The notes beneath the pieces were generated by a model, which was not told the DNA's origin, searched no databases, and was given only the letters and a program-made list of their open reading frames with translations. From positions 2,532,017 through 2,596,016 of the forward strand of contig OZ025287.1 of NCBI GenBank assembly GCA_964019165.1: DNA of 64,000 bases. The letters are read 5' to 3'. The position numbers were made by a program, and so were the translations under genes. The stretch is from Mastigias papua (Eukaryota > Cnidaria > Scyphozoa > Rhizostomeae > Mastigiidae). Positions 12,828 through 26,058 of the stretch are shown here, piece by piece (position 1 is the stretch's first letter; each line of letters starts with the position of its first letter).

Positions 12828-14316
12828 CCTGTTTTTTTAATTTTGCTAGAAGTAACATAGGTTATCATGAAATCGATATCTAATTTTAAATTATTAAAAT
12901 ACATAATTATTGTCATTAATTGATGTAGCATACTACTTTTATTATTGCGACGAGTATAGGGAGCTGGCCACCCTGCCTCAACTTTCCGACGGCCCACCAT
13001 TCGTAACAGGTACACCCTATCGTACTTAATTGTAAATGGTACTAGCCATTACCTTATACCAGAATGATAGTTTTTACGCTAAGAAGGATACTCGTTTTAT
13101 ACTCGTATGAAGGGTGCTCATGTTTCAGTAATTCCACAGGCCTACTAGCATTTTGTTTCTCTCTTAAATTTTTAATTTGATATAAATCCTCTGTATTACC
13201 TTCACAGCTGATTTGTCGTATTTGCTTACAATGTGACATAGGAACACCGTACGGATTAAGTATTTTAATCCCAATGAAGTAAGCTCTCGCCATGACATGA
13301 AGAATAATGGTAGATAACTTGGAAATATTGACGTTGAGTTGATGATTGTCGATGCCATTGTCATTAAACAATTGAAGAACGAGTTTGGTGAAGTACCAAA
13401 TATCTCTAGGCAACTAATGCAGAGATTGATAAATTTTATCTCTTTATTATCATTAGCGTGAAGTCTTCATACTCGCCCCCCCCCAAAGAGATTACAAATC
13501 GTGTTGATTGGGGGGCTATTTGTGATTTACGATTACAGAACGCTAATTTTTGTTTTTATAGTAAGATCTACTGTTATTATTCCTTATAACTTAGTTATAG
13601 CTGGTCACATTATTTTGAAATGTTTATGAAAATCTTGAGCTAAAAGGTTGTAGCTCAGGCGTTGGAATTTTAACCATTGTCAACATGTGTGCTAGCAAAT
13701 TTGTGTTTCTGTCCCTCTATCGCTGCTTTGACTCGATATTTCCATTAGTTGTTGCTAACACTACATAAGCACGATTTTCTGCCTCACGTCAGGTAATTTT
13801 CTCAAAGCAATAATGGTCATTTTCAATTTTGTAAGTGAAAAGTAGCGAACGGTCCAGACTACGTTCATCATTAGACCATGTTCTACACTACGGTTGGTCG
13901 CCATTACTGTCCAGCGTACATTCTGTGAAAACCCGGAAGCAATAGTCGCCCATATCATTTGTTTTGAGAATTGGTCTAAAGCCAGGAGAGGTACAGAAAA
14001 GTGATTATGATAGAAATCCGCAAAGTGCATGGAGTAGCCTAACTACAGCCATCCCTCTTTGTACATCAAACCTTGGAGGTATCTACTTTTATTCAATTTG
14101 GAAACTTTTTAGAGACGCTGCCTTTCTAACAAAGAGGGCTCTTTGCCAAAATACGTACTATTCCTTTTCCATCATAATCACTTGTTGTTGTAGTTGCTAC
14201 GATTCAGTGTACGATTTGCCCTTGTCTCGTTCTGGTTTGCAGCCATTTTGACCAGTGTGGACTGTAGTTGGGCTTCACAGATATATTAATTCGAAAACAT
14301 CTTATTTCAATATAAA
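12828..14316 (+). other. PRXL2A 3'UTR and spacer to ZNF593
   Basis: Holds the long 3'UTR with the SECIS candidate and a C9 run near 13469. The upstream region of ZNF593 is at about 14200-14316. No other exon was seen. A clear AATAAA after the SECIS was not found. Confidence 0.5.
13600..13695 (+). promoter_or_regulatory. Candidate SECIS element in the PRXL2A 3'UTR
   Basis: About 800 nt after the PRXL2A stop. ATGA at 13626-13629 faces GGAA at 13664-13667, allowing the tandem G.A/A.G core. Helix II pairs 13631-13641 (AATCTTGAGCT) with 13652-13663, using G.T wobbles and one bulged C. The apical loop starts AAAA at 13642, twelve nucleotides after ATGA, which matches the usual AUGA-to-AA spacing. 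A lower helix is possible: CACAT 13607-13611 with ATGTG 13685-13689, and AATG-TT with AACCATT. Found by eye; no folding energy computed. Confidence 0.6.
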
Positions 14317-16551
14317 ATGGGCAGAGTGCGGAGAAAGAGAATGCATAAGAATATTAAAGACTTTAAAAAGAAATGTCGTACAAGAAAGAGAACAAAGGAC
14401 CTTGACCAAATACATGAGGATTTAAAGCCAGAGAATGCGGAGAAGCTTGCTAAACTGACAAAGGATAGTGGTGACATGGATCTGCCTGGTGCTGGACAGT
14501 ATTATTGTATCCATTGCGCGTAAGCAATGAAATATCATCTAGTAATCCTATCATGCCCTTTGTTCCTCCTTCATCACTGTTTATAAAACCCAGAGGGCAT
14601 TTCACGTACTTAGGTCCAATCTGCAGCACTGCATTGTTTGGCAATTGCACACTCGAGACTTTCACAAATTATAATGTACACCAGTGATGGGCGTGGTAGG
14701 GTGCTGAAAGGTGACAGTACGTGGTTTATTCAGTTAATTTGAATATTTTCCAACTAACATTTAAAGAAAATAATGAAGTTAAAATTTGCATGAAATGCTC
14801 TCTGGTTTAAAGCTCAATTGAGAGGTTTGCACCACGCATAATCTTTCCTTTTTACACATATTCAGTTGTCTTTACAGTCATGAACTGCAAACTGTATAAG
14901 TCATGAGCTGGGATGTATCTTCTTTGGCATCTTTGGCAAGTTCTAATTTTGATTAAACATGCACAAAATAATACCCCTTATGTGTATCCTCAGCTGACTT
15001 ACAGCTTGTTTCATTTGGTAAGAGTGCAGTTTTTCTCAACTATCATGGAGAAATATTAAGGAGAATCCATGACCTACATCTACACCTACATTAATACTGA
15101 ACATGACCCATGAGCATCAGGAAGAAAAACACTAAAATAAGGGAACAGCCACCTCATATGTGTAAAAAACTCTAATTCTAAAATGAAAAGTGATTCGGCC
15201 ATAGGACATCTCATTAAAAACCCAGAATGCACCAAAACATATTCAGACAATAATTTTCGGATCATAGGGCAAGCAAGATCGTCCTTTCATTTAAGTGTTT
15301 TGGAATCAATTTACATAAAGACTCAAAACCCAGTCTTGTGTAAACAAAAAGAGTTCATTTTCTCACTTGGACTCTTCAAGTAAACAATGGTGAATAGGTG
15401 CCAAGTGGCCAATCATATGGCTAACTGGACACATTATTCATCATATCACGTGTACCCGCATCTGGCTGTAAATTTCAGTTCACCTTTCAGTCGTTATCCG
15501 ACGTTTCATACTCTGATGAGTGTCAGACGAAAAAAGCTTTTCAGTATATCTAAAACATGGTGCCACTTTTTCGTGCTGTAGTGACGTTCTGTAGTACCAA
15601 CAGACTTTTCACGAACATGACCCTGCAGAACATTATCAGAGCTCAGTGTGAGTAGAACAATACTAGAAATATTTGTGTGCAAAAAGAAGCTACTGTTCAA
15701 TGGATACATGAGACAAAGCTTGTAATTTTCATTTTGGTTTCTTTTTCAGAAAGTTCTGTATCAATTCAAAGGCTCTTGATGATCACATGAAATCCAAACT
15801 TCATAAAAGAAGGTTCCAATTTATATATATATATATCTTCAGAAAGTTTCCTTCCCATATATTTTGACAACATTGCATCATTGATATTGGACTTGACAAC
15901 ATTACTGTCATTGATACTTGACAACCACACCCCAAACACCAGGCCATCCTTTGCTTTTTTATCAATTATTCTACTTTTCTTTACACATTCCCTTATTTTA
16001 GATTTCACTTACCATAGCTTAAAAACAATAATGTATGCTGTCAGTAAATATTTATGGATTGCATTGAATAACCTTCAAGCTGCCATACCATCTTTTTACA
16101 GAAACAACTTGATGGGGAACCTAAGCCAAATGAATTGTTGTGTCTTAACTGTGTGGGAAGGGGACAGCTGGCTTACTTGAAAGTTTGCTTACAGTTTAAC
16201 TTTTCTACCCAGCATTCAACATAAAGAATGTTTCTCCATCAACTTTTCTATACATCTGGCAATATACATATTCTTTGTACCACCCCAATGTCTGTTTAAT
16301 AAGTAGGAAGTAATGATATTTATGATAACGTCAACCCTTCTATCTAGGGAAGTTAATTTAGATTGATTTTACTGTCTTCCTGCAGGCTGCGTCTTCTAAG
16401 GGAAAAACCATACACACAAGAAGAAGCTGAAATGGCTGCTGGGATGGGCTCTTATACAATCAGTCCCAAAATACCAGAACAGAACTTACAAAAAATTATT
16501 CAAATGGACAGCAGTGCCTCAACTGCAGATGAATCCTTGATGTCACCTTAA
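14317..16551 (+). CDS. ZNF593: ZNF593/Bud20-type zinc finger protein
   Basis: Orthologue of ZNF593 (yeast Bud20), a small nuclear protein that works in export of pre-60S ribosomal particles. Exons 14317-14519, 15750-15812 and 16386-16551, phases 2 and 2, give 143 residues (human 134). The basic N-terminus [16 protein letters not shown] is a likely nuclear or nucleolar signal. The family motif DLDQIHEDL and the [10 protein letters not shown] segment follow. The U1-type C2H2 finger is C64-x2-C67-x12-H80-x5-H86, split over exons 1 and 2. Exon 3 carries [18 protein letters not shown], matching the conserved QEEAExAAGMGSY tail. The exon 2 donor (AG/GTTCCA) is weak but protein continuity is strong. 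ATG has adenine at -3. Confidence 0.95.
15484..15610. repeat. Copy of the GTTCTGTAGTACNAA repeat family in ZNF593 intron 1
   Basis: CGTTATCCGACGTTTCATAC, CAGACGAAAAAAGCTTTTC, TTTTTCGTGCTGTAGTGACG and TTCTGTAGTACCAACAGAC align with copies at 2190-2330 and 33318-33475. Confidence 0.65.
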
Positions 16552-18133
16552 GTATTTAACAGTCAAAATACTCTTGATGAGTTCTATACAGTTTGCTTGT
16601 GTTTTTCATACCAATCTGAGCTATACATTTACAGAACCCAAACACCATACATTGATAAAATATCCCCCTGGCACCTTATTGATTTTTAATACTGTTGTGT
16701 GAGGGCTTATTTAAGAGGAGTGCTTATTTGTAGGGGGAGGCTTTTAAAATTTTTTGACATGTACTACAGAAAAATGTCATTACCAAAGTTCCTTTTCTCC
16801 ATAACATTAAAGAACAGTAATCTAAATCCAAGCAGCAGTCTTTATCATTGTCTTCATTATCCTCTGTGGTATGAGCTTGTCTAAACAGAGGCTTATTAAC
16901 AATGAGACATGCTAGCATGGTGACGTATTGGAGGGGGGCAATACAAGGATGTACAGTATACCCATGCAAAAAGGAATATTCCTATGAAGAACCATAATTT
17001 ATCAAAAGAGACAGAGGACTTCAGAGTATCCAACCTCCTGTCACTTTGGCTGTACAATTAAATGAGCCTTGTTTGCAAAACAAGATTGTCGAACCTGACA
17101 TAGCATGAAATCTCTATATAAATGATAGCACAACTTGGCTTTTCAAAAGAACAATTGGCCCACTTCAATACAACAGCTTCTTTTGCGTGTTGATGCCATG
17201 AAGTTTAATTAACACTAGTATTGAATACATGCTAAGTTCCCAGAGTTACTTCATATTTAATGGATCAGAACAACAACTGTATGTTTGAATCTCACTTGGA
17301 AGATAACATACAAATCCCACAGAACAGCTAGCTCACATAATGAATAACCTAGAGTGGGAGATATAGTTTTCTGCTAAATAACCCGAGTCCTCCTGTTGGA
17401 ATATGAAATCATGCTAGGGTCTGCCCTTCTGTCTTTACTCAAATAAGTGACATTCTACTCGAAATTAGTAACATGGAAGAGGCCAACCTTGCCTACCTAA
17501 CTAACTATAAGTAGTGGGCGGCAGTGTTAGTAAGAACAGCAACGAAATAAATTCCTCATAGTTGTATAGAGGCACAAGGTAGATAAATTAAGCAGCTTGA
17601 GAAAATGATAGATAAAAAGATATTTTGAAACATTATCAGGAGCAGAGAATATTCTATTTTCATACTAAATTCACCCAGAAAAGTGCTTGAGAATTGGGAC
17701 ACTTAAATAGATCCATTCATATGGAGTTTCGCTAAGTACTAGCTGTTGTGTAGTCTTTCTGTGTGGAAAACTGCCTTTACATGTGGTTAAAACTTTGTTC
17801 TAATGTGTTCATAAGGAAAATTTAAAATACTGCCAATAAGGACCTGCATACATTGTTAAATCACAGTCTTTACTATGATGCTCACAAGAAATTATAAACA
17901 TAGATCAGGAAAGGGAAAGTCTACTTGACTATGACATCTTAATCCAGCATCTTCCATTCTTTCTGTGCAGTTCTTTACTACCTCATACAATGAATTGCCA
18001 GCTACATTGCATAATCATAAATTTAGCATTATTGTTACATGTGCTGGAAAAATCTAGTGATGACACCTATTCTGCTATATATATACATGTCTGCACCATG
18101 CTATCTTGACAGGTATCTTGACAGGATCAGGTA
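16552..18133. other. Convergent intergenic region, ZNF593 and C2H2 gene 3' sides
   Basis: Two genes face each other here, so this holds both 3'UTRs. AT-rich; no exon, RNA gene or defined transposon was recognised. Confidence 0.5.
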
Positions 18134-20900
18134 TTATTGTGATAATTTGATCTTGAGTTTTAGAGGTGACTTGCTTTTCCTTTTTCTTTTCCTATCAACA
18201 CCCTTACCCCCTCTACTGTCAGCACTCTCAATTTCTTCATATGCACCTATCTGCAAATCCTCCGGTTTCTTTGGAGGGCTCTCTTCACTGTCACTTTGTG
18301 CCCAAGGGTTCTCATCAGGGTGTGTTGCAAAATCATCAACATCTTCTATGTCATCATCGTCATCATCATCAACATCATCAAGGTGCATGCTCTTTGACTG
18401 CTTTGTGCCCCTATGATCACTTTTAATACTACCAATAGACTTTGAAGAAGGCTTGTCTTGGCCTGCTTTATCAAGTTCCTTCAAGTGGACACGTTCATGA
18501 TCTCTACAGCGGGCTCCTTTTACAAAGCCCTTACCACAAATTCTGCAGTAAAATGGAAATTCTCCTGTATGATGTGACATGTGACGCTGCAAGCTCTGCT
18601 TAAACTTAAAATCTTTGTCACAGATCTTACATCTGAACAAATCTGGATCACTATGAAGTTTCATATGAGTTCTTATGGCTTCACGAGAGGAGAACATTTT
18701 GTCGCAAATGGGACACTCATGTGCCTTCTTGCCTGATGCACCAGTGCCAGAGCCTCTGCTTTTAGATGACTTTCCTGCATCTTTACTTTTGCTCTGTGTT
18801 TTCTTCTTCTTTTTGGCAGGCTTTTTTCTAACAACTACTTCCTCGCCAGCCACATCATTAACATCCATTACATCGGCAAACCTAGCTCCTCCGGTGTCTA
18901 GCCCAGTGCCATCCATGTACTGCACAACGCAGTTTGCATTCTGCTTCCTATCTGATAATGGTTGACTATCTCCAGCAATGGCAACCAGTAGTTCATTTTC
19001 ATTACCTGTTCCCTCGTCATGCCCAGTATCACCTACAACTTCCTCACCAATAATTTCCTCAAAAGGCTGTCTACCTTGAATACTACCTGAAAATGTTATA
19101 AACAGCCAATCTTAATGTGAGATTAAGAAAGTTCTGTGATAAAATGCTGTTAGATTATCTTGAAGAAAAACAAACTCTAGCATTATAAATGTCCTATCTA
19201 CTATGTATGATACAAGCAAATGGCTAACAGGGTCAATGTCACAAGTAATACCTTATCAACTTTTACAAGTAAAACTTTATCAGATTTCTTTTAAGCCGGC
19301 CCATAATGGCATTACTTTTCCTGATATGTCATTTAAAGGGCTACCATTACAAAGGCCAGAGTAAAAGGGCCAAAATGCTATAAGTTTCAACCAAAGATCA
19401 TCTATATTTTTGTAATTTTTATTGTTGTAAGTGTAAACCAATTTTTAAAGATTTATTAGAAAGTGATAATTCAGGGCCTATGCCTACAAATTCCCCCAGC
19501 AGGCAGTGTTCGTGAGTTTATGGCATGTACAGCAGAGGAAGCAGTTCAGAAATAAAGAGCAGACAAAGGCTGTACTATGGAGTAAATACCTTTTCTTAGA
19601 ATACACCAAAATGGGTACAGTTACAATCACTTATTTCAAACTTTGCCAGAAAACAATCATTCTGTTTAAAATCCTCCCATCTTTATCAAAACTGCATCAA
19701 ACTTAAAGTACAGAATAGACAGAACTGGCGGAGAAAAAAGAGGAAGGAGTTGAGATTGTAGAGGAACCTGCCAATGACAATGAAGATGATCTTAAAGGTT
19801 ACTGGCAATTTTCTTGAGAAAGATGACACACAGACAAGTACTGGAGATTTTGTATTTGATTACTAGAAATGCTAAAAAATGCCTGAGGTATATAAATAAA
19901 TGTCCTAAACCTTTTCCGGTTTCTTACTTTTCTGAATGCTGTAAAATACACCTGAAAGTGGTAGTAGACCAGATTTTTCCCTAGTATCACAAGGGCCGGC
20001 ATAAAGAGCCAATAATACCACACGACTTGAAAAAGAGCCTCTCAGTCTACACATCTCTGGTGTCCAATTTGCAAGCCCACACTACTTTAAAAGTCATGCT
20101 GAAACCACTTCAGTAGAAGGTAGTTTCTATCCACTTGAGAAAAACAACACAAGCAGGTGGATATATGTATAATCAACGATACATCACATCTAATTAATGA
20201 ATATGGTTCTACTTGGATAACACTTTCCAAAAGGCTGCATCCATTATCATGTTCTTTAGAATTAGAATGGAAACACTAGACACATTTGTAGCAAAATGCA
20301 CAATGCTTCAACAAGATGCTTTGCAAGCAACTAAACCAATAAATGCATTGAACATTGCATGGTCAGTTGCACTTATGCCCTGTTTGTAAAAAAGAAAAAG
20401 CAGGCTATCTGGAAATTAAGAACTTCTATTTCAGTTATGTAAAGATTTCAACATGTTCCTGAAATACCTACAAACCCCCAAGATGTCAGAAGAAATCCTA
20501 CAAGAAAAGAGGACTGAATGATATACACTGGCCCATTCCCTAGGCTACTGGAATAACAGGACTTCATCTCACCGACAATTTCCTCTGCAACTATATCTCC
20601 CCCAATGATAGAACTCGGATCCCCAGTATTTTGCACTGTACCTTGTACAATCCCAGTTGCAAATTGCTGGTTTTCATCTCCTGATTCTGAATCACTGGAA
20701 TCATCTTCCTCTTCAGAACTCTCTGTGAATGTTGATCCTTCCTCAAGCTCTGAACTGTCTGAGCTTCCATCAGAACTATCAGAAGACTCCTCTTGCTTAT
20801 TGCCATTTTTTCTATTTGAATCATTTGAAGAGTCATCTGAACAGTTTTCCTCCCAAGTAAGCAGCCAATAATTGTTATGCTTATTCTCCTCAGCCATCAT
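18134..20900 (-). CDS. Acidic protein with three C2H2 zinc fingers
   Basis: Two coding exons on the minus strand: 20573-20900 (ATGATG start) and 18134-19086, joined in phase 1 (EEIVG/SIQGRQPF), about 426 residues. The N-terminal third is a Ser/Asp/Glu-rich acidic stretch. A Lys-rich nuclear signal (KKPAKKKKKTQ) lies near residue 200. Three C2H2 fingers follow at about 234-254 (CPIC..H..H), 262-282 (CKIC) and 290-310 (CRIC), with short linkers. The C-terminus has a run of eight Asp, a second acidic block and a basic end (DRKRKRKSKS). This is the layout of a DNA-binding nuclear protein, but no specific orthologue was recognised. The acceptor TTTAG just upstream of the ATG points to a non-coding first exon, probably ending at 22609. 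Confidence 0.88.
19722..19863 (+). pseudogene. Possible coding-like fragment inside the C2H2 intron
   Basis: Following an AG at about 19721, one frame reads an acidic peptide (LAEKKEEGVEIVEEPA, then NDNEDDLK) up to 19796. A second frame continues as VTGNFLEKDDTQTSTGDF to a stop near 19863. A frame change inside a protein-like stretch suggests a decayed gene copy or retrocopy. Family unknown and evidence weak. Confidence 0.2.
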
Positions 20901-20984
20901 TGGTTCAACCTAAACACAAACAAACTATTACCACCTTATCTGCACTATATGGAAAATTTTGCAAGCTTACAAAGCTGGGGACAG

Positions 20985-21125
20985 CAGAATAAAAAGATAT
21001 CCCCATAGGAGTAGGAAGCACATGGAGGTGGAGCAGCACAGGATTTGAACCTAAGTTATACCTTTCACTAGGGCTAGGAAAAGTACACAACCAAACAACT
21101 GCCTGTCAGGCTCGTATTCTAATTT
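20985..21125 (-). repeat. Possible decayed tRNA-derived SINE
   Basis: On the minus strand, GGTTCAAATCCTGTG resembles a pol III B box (complement at about 21043-21057), preceded by a weak A-box-like segment. No tail or duplication was identified. Confidence 0.3.
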
Positions 21126-21296
21126 TTCATCAAAACAGAGGCACTTCTACAAAATTTTACAGAAGTTAAACTTTTCACTGAAAAGTTTAGTGCTAGATAT
21201 TTGATATTCTCAAGGCATTTTGACAACTACTTTCCATGGTGCCCAAAGAGTTATTCCCAAGTGTACCAGAACTACAAGCTACTTCAAATTATAAGT

Positions 21297-21502
21297 TAGT
21301 GGCTCCTAATATTTTTTACTCATACACCCCTAAAAACTATTTGCTCTGACCTTGCACCCCATATAACAGATATTTTGCTCAAGGCTGTTGGAGTGTAATG
21401 AATAGATTCAGTTGCTATCATTGAGATGGATGCTTCTTGCACCCTGTGAAACAATGTATTGCACCCCTGTCGGGTGTGGACACCCTTGGTTGCGAATCCC
21501 TG
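21297..21502. mobile_element. Non-autonomous hAT-type element
   Basis: Starts TAGTGGCTCCTAATA and ends GGTTGCGAATCCCTG. It is flanked by TTATAAGT (21289-21296) and TTATAAAT (21503-21510), an 8-bp duplication with one change. The terminal phrase read from the other strand (CAGGGATTCGCAACC) is typical of hAT ends. Confidence 0.65.
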
Positions 21503-22599
21503 TTATAAATTATGAACCAAGAAGAGGGCAGCAATGGTACAGGCATGATATTATAGGTTGTAGGAAAACTGTTTTGGTATAACACAAATAAACTGAGGGC
21601 ACTCCCAATGAGTTTACTAAATCACTCATAGTTTTGTCTTCAAGTAAAGAGAAAGTCTTATAATGCTGAGGGCACTTTTCTAACACTTGCAAAACATTGA
21701 TGGTATGAGACTCAAAAGTCCCTCCTTGTTCCTACATCTCTGATACTCACTTACTTCACTCCTCTTCCGATGCTACTTTAAGCTCGGGACAGGCTGAGAA
21801 GTCCTAATAATTTATCTATCAATAAAACACCGTACCCCCCCCCCCATTGCACAAAATCCAACTTACATCTGCAGTAAACAGAGGATTAAAAAATATTAAC
21901 AATTATATATTTATATCAAACATCTTTCCTTACTGGGCACCAAAAACACCTCAATACCAGAAAACATTCAGTAAACTAATTTCAAAACAACTTTACAAAA
22001 TCTGTATCATAAGTTGAAAGGCAATTCTAATAAACTGGCCATTCCATAATTCTTCCCCTATAAATGGCTAAGACATAATGTTATCAGCCCAGTATATTTA
22101 ACTATTCATTTCTTGCCAGAGGACCTGATAGAATATCATCAGACACAGATAAATGCACCAATTAATAATCCTACTTGGGCAGCAGAATCAGGGGAATTTT
22201 CTACCAATAACTAATGTATAAGAATTTTCAACAATACTATGCAGACCATTCTCAACGTACGTAGGTATAGAAATGGCGAGAAAAAAATTTTCATCTTAAG
22301 ACTTATTATACTTTTAACACAAACCTCACCTAACACAAAATACTCTCGAGTGCAAGTTTGCTTCATTGTTCGGTACAACATATTATCAATGTCGATTCAG
22401 AATGGACTCACTACACTATCCCAGAACATTTGGCAACTAAGCCATATCTATGTCTAAACATGCTATCAACGTCTATTCGCCACCTATTCTACTAAATAAA
22501 GCAACAATATGACTTTCAATATCTATATCACGACTTCACTCAACTCCTTCGTCTTCCTTCCCAAATCCAATATGGCGTAGTGGCTTGAGCAGATAGTAA

Positions 22600-22700
22600 T
22601 TGCCTTACCGCACTTCATAGTAAATTGGACCGGGCAAAAGTTGGCCTAAATGGCCTAAATACGTGAAGATCTCCCGCCATATCAATTCACATTCCTTTGA
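22600..22700 (-). promoter_or_regulatory. Likely promoter and non-coding first exon of the C2H2 gene
   Basis: On the minus strand ATATGGCGGGAGATC (E2F- and YY1-like sequence) is followed by a donor AAGTGCG/GTAAGG, with the exon ending at 22609. Splicing to the acceptor just before the ATG exon at 20900 fits. The start site is inferred. Confidence 0.4.
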
Positions 22701-24580
22701 CACTTGTACGCTTTAACTTTCGAGCATATCAATGACTCTTGAAGAACCAGTATGACAATTAGCAGGTTACGACCCGCCACTAACGACCACATGTTTGGAG
22801 GAGAGATCATGGCGAATCCTTTATTCTTGTCAAGCAACAAGTTTTAGGCCAAATGGTATGCTACCTTCAAGATAACTAGGCCCTCAAATTTAACCTGTTT
22901 CAAAGTGCTACATCATATCCATCATAAACAATACAAACCGGAGGATTGAGTTGAAAAATAAAATCCCTCCTGAACATGAAGGAGGCAAGATGTCGATGAG
23001 CTTCGGCTAGGGCGGGGCGTAGTGGCCTAATGAAACTAGCTAAAATAAGCGATGATTAGGCCGTGGGCCTATCAAGACAAAGCAAAAAAGGCAAAGGAAT
23101 AAATGCAGAAGTAATAATCCCACTCACCCTATTTTTGAACCGGATAACAGCTGATATATGCAGGTTAAAACCTGATGCCTGCTGGCCGTTCAACGTTAGT
23201 GAAACTATACATACCGCAGATCGGGCATTTGAACGAACAACGAACAAACAAAACAAGAGACTAGGCCTAGGCCTAAAGGCTTAGCACGCGACCGAACAAT
23301 TTGATTGACGGCTCAGAACAAAAGGGTGCAAAATTAAAGGCACATTTTTGAAAAAAAGACATTAGATGAATTAAGATGCATGTAATGGACAGAAACAACT
23401 TTGCTGAGGGGCAACCCTCCCTAACTCAATGAAATGTAGCAACAACATTATTGGTGACTTTTAGGACAAATATCAGCACAGCGAAAATAAATGGGCTACA
23501 GAAAGGTTCACGTGAGCGAAAATCTACACAAAGCTCTTATCACAAAGCAACACTCGACGTTCAGGCCTTATGATACGTACTGCAACAGGAGATAATTTGC
23601 CTGCTACAAAATGCTATATAGAAGTGGTGAAGCAACGTTTTTGCAAAGCTTATTTAGGGCTTCCTCAACTCAGCTCAATCACAGGGCATAGATCTCCAGA
23701 GCGAATGTCTGCCAGTGACTCTAAAATTGCCTTAAAATCTGCAAATAAGCTGTTACCGTTTATATACACTTGGTATGTAAGCTAAGAAGTGTAAAGGGTT
23801 CTGTATTTACAAGGGATACAGTACACGATGTACGATCGTTTTAATCAACGCAATTTTGTTCAGGAGATCAACCATTTTCACACACAAAAAGGACATCTTC
23901 ACATGTCATCATTAGCAACATCTTCCTGATATTCTTACGATATTTTTATTCGGCGCTCCAACCGAGATTGTTAAACAACAAAATAATGTGACCTCGAAAC
24001 ATTTGGCAAAAAGCTATATATGATGAACAGACCGTCTGAGCGAACCAATCACTTTCCTTTAAACAGTACGACCTTATGCTTACGTTACGTTTCACTTTCC
24101 TAACACACTCCATTTCTAATTCTTCACGAGAAAACTAAGGCTTGGTTTGCCATAAAAATACGACCTCTGCTAGGACATGCTGAGCATCAGGTGGAAATTC
24201 TCACAGACAATCAATTGCTTACGACATTCTTTTACCAAGCAAATTCTTGATGGGGTGGTTCCTAGACATCAGCACTAGTTGCTATATTTTCAAATGTAAT
24301 CCGGCCTAATACATAGATACCTTATACTGCATGTAATTTCTCGAATATCTGCAAAAAAGCACTCTTGAAATGATAAGCAATTTAAGACATTTGAGTGTGA
24401 AATTGTCAAAAACCTAAGAACATCTAGCTTCAGCAAAAATTAGCAGGTTCTTGTAAACAAATAGTGCTGGTAATTGCTTACTCTGAGATAACAGTATTAT
24501 TGTATCAACAACTGAACTATAACAGACTCCTGGTATGATACACGCTTTTTAAAAGAAAGTGCTTTATAAGAAAGCAATGC
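22701..24580. other. Intergenic region without recognised genes
   Basis: Several short open frames occur on both strands, but none has protein-like composition or matching splice sites. Confidence 0.4.
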
Positions 24581-24584
24581 TCGA

Positions 24585-24880
24585 CTGCTCAAAAAATTAA
24601 GAAAGTTCATTAGTGGATTTTTGAGACCTAAGAAAGTTAATAAGTCCTTTAAAATTCTAATATTCATGCAAGACAGTTGTCGTTTTACTTCATTTGTATC
24701 GACTTCTCATGGTAACCTGTGTAATAGAGTGCTATGTTTTGTGGTGTCTGTCAGTCGGTGTAACACAATGGTTTTACGCAAACTCTACTATTCTTGGCAA
24801 GAGAGTCTTAAGAAAGCTTCAGTACTGAAATCATGAAAAGTCAATAAAATTTCAGTACGAGGCGACAAAACACTATCTCA
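24585..24880. repeat. Copy of a dispersed repeat with TTTCAGTACTGAAATC core
   Basis: Shares TCGACTGCTCAAAAAATTAAG, GGTGTAACAC, AGTCTTAAGAAAGCTTCAG and CAGTACTGAAATCATGAAAA with copies at 26928-27215 (other strand), 46380-46540 and 52985-53440. Probably a non-autonomous transposon. Confidence 0.6.
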
Positions 24881-24957
24881 TAAAAACAACGTGTATTCGT
24901 GTTGAATCAAATGATTACTTTCGAAATTGCATTGAAAATGAACGCTTTACGCCATGC

Positions 24958-25293
<336 letters not shown>

Positions 25294-26058
25294 AGGGTTC
25301 AGCTCCATTGCTTTTCTACGTGACTTTGGAGTTCAATCTCAAGTTTTTGCGATGCTACGTTCATTTATTTGATATCACATAACATCCTAATGTTTCCTTA
25401 TTTCTCAAATGTCTGGCAAAGTCGTATCATAATAGCCAAGCAAAGTACACTTTCTACAGGGGTAGCGCCAGGAGAAGGCTAGGTGCAGCTTCGCATCTGT
25501 TTAGCAGAGACTTGCAATGTCTCTTGATGAGGAATATATATTCAGTTCGATGATAGTAAAGATAATGCGATGATGAAGAGAACAAGGAAGATATCGAAAC
25601 TTGCATGAAAAAGGGAAAGGAGTGCCATAATGAATGGGTCTTCATATCATAAATTTCTACCGGCCCTATTCTAAGAGCCACAACGCCCCTGCCAAACAAT
25701 ACAGTAACTATACAATTCTTAATAAAGATTAATTAGTGCTAATTAATTAATATTATCAATAAGTGCTCTGCATTAATTAGCACTGTTTGCAAGATAGCAT
25801 CTTGCAAGTAATAATGATCTGGCACTAGTGGCGTCACCTTAGGCCAGCCTGCAGAGTCCGGCAATGCACACTGAAGACCCTTTGTCTCACATGAAACGGC
25901 GCACCCAGAAATGGGAGTGAAAAGGTGTTAAAATGCATCGAAGGGCGTGGTGTAGGATATAAACCAAACATTATATTAATTACGTATAAACTTTAACTGA
26001 AAATTTTATTCTACATCATTTGACACTGCTTACGAGACTATTTCTGTATCACGGATAA
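25294..26058. other. 3' flank of WDR45
   Basis: Unique AT-rich DNA. AGTGGCGTCACCTTAGG near 25829 resembles a DNA-transposon end. An ATTAATTAGCACT-type inverted phrase lies at 25728-25786. No exon seen. Confidence 0.35.

Noticed and set aside
13055..13115. Other ATGA-containing segments (13063, 13107, 13338) as SECIS
   Set aside because: No complementary helix with correct AA spacing; the 13626 hairpin is far better.
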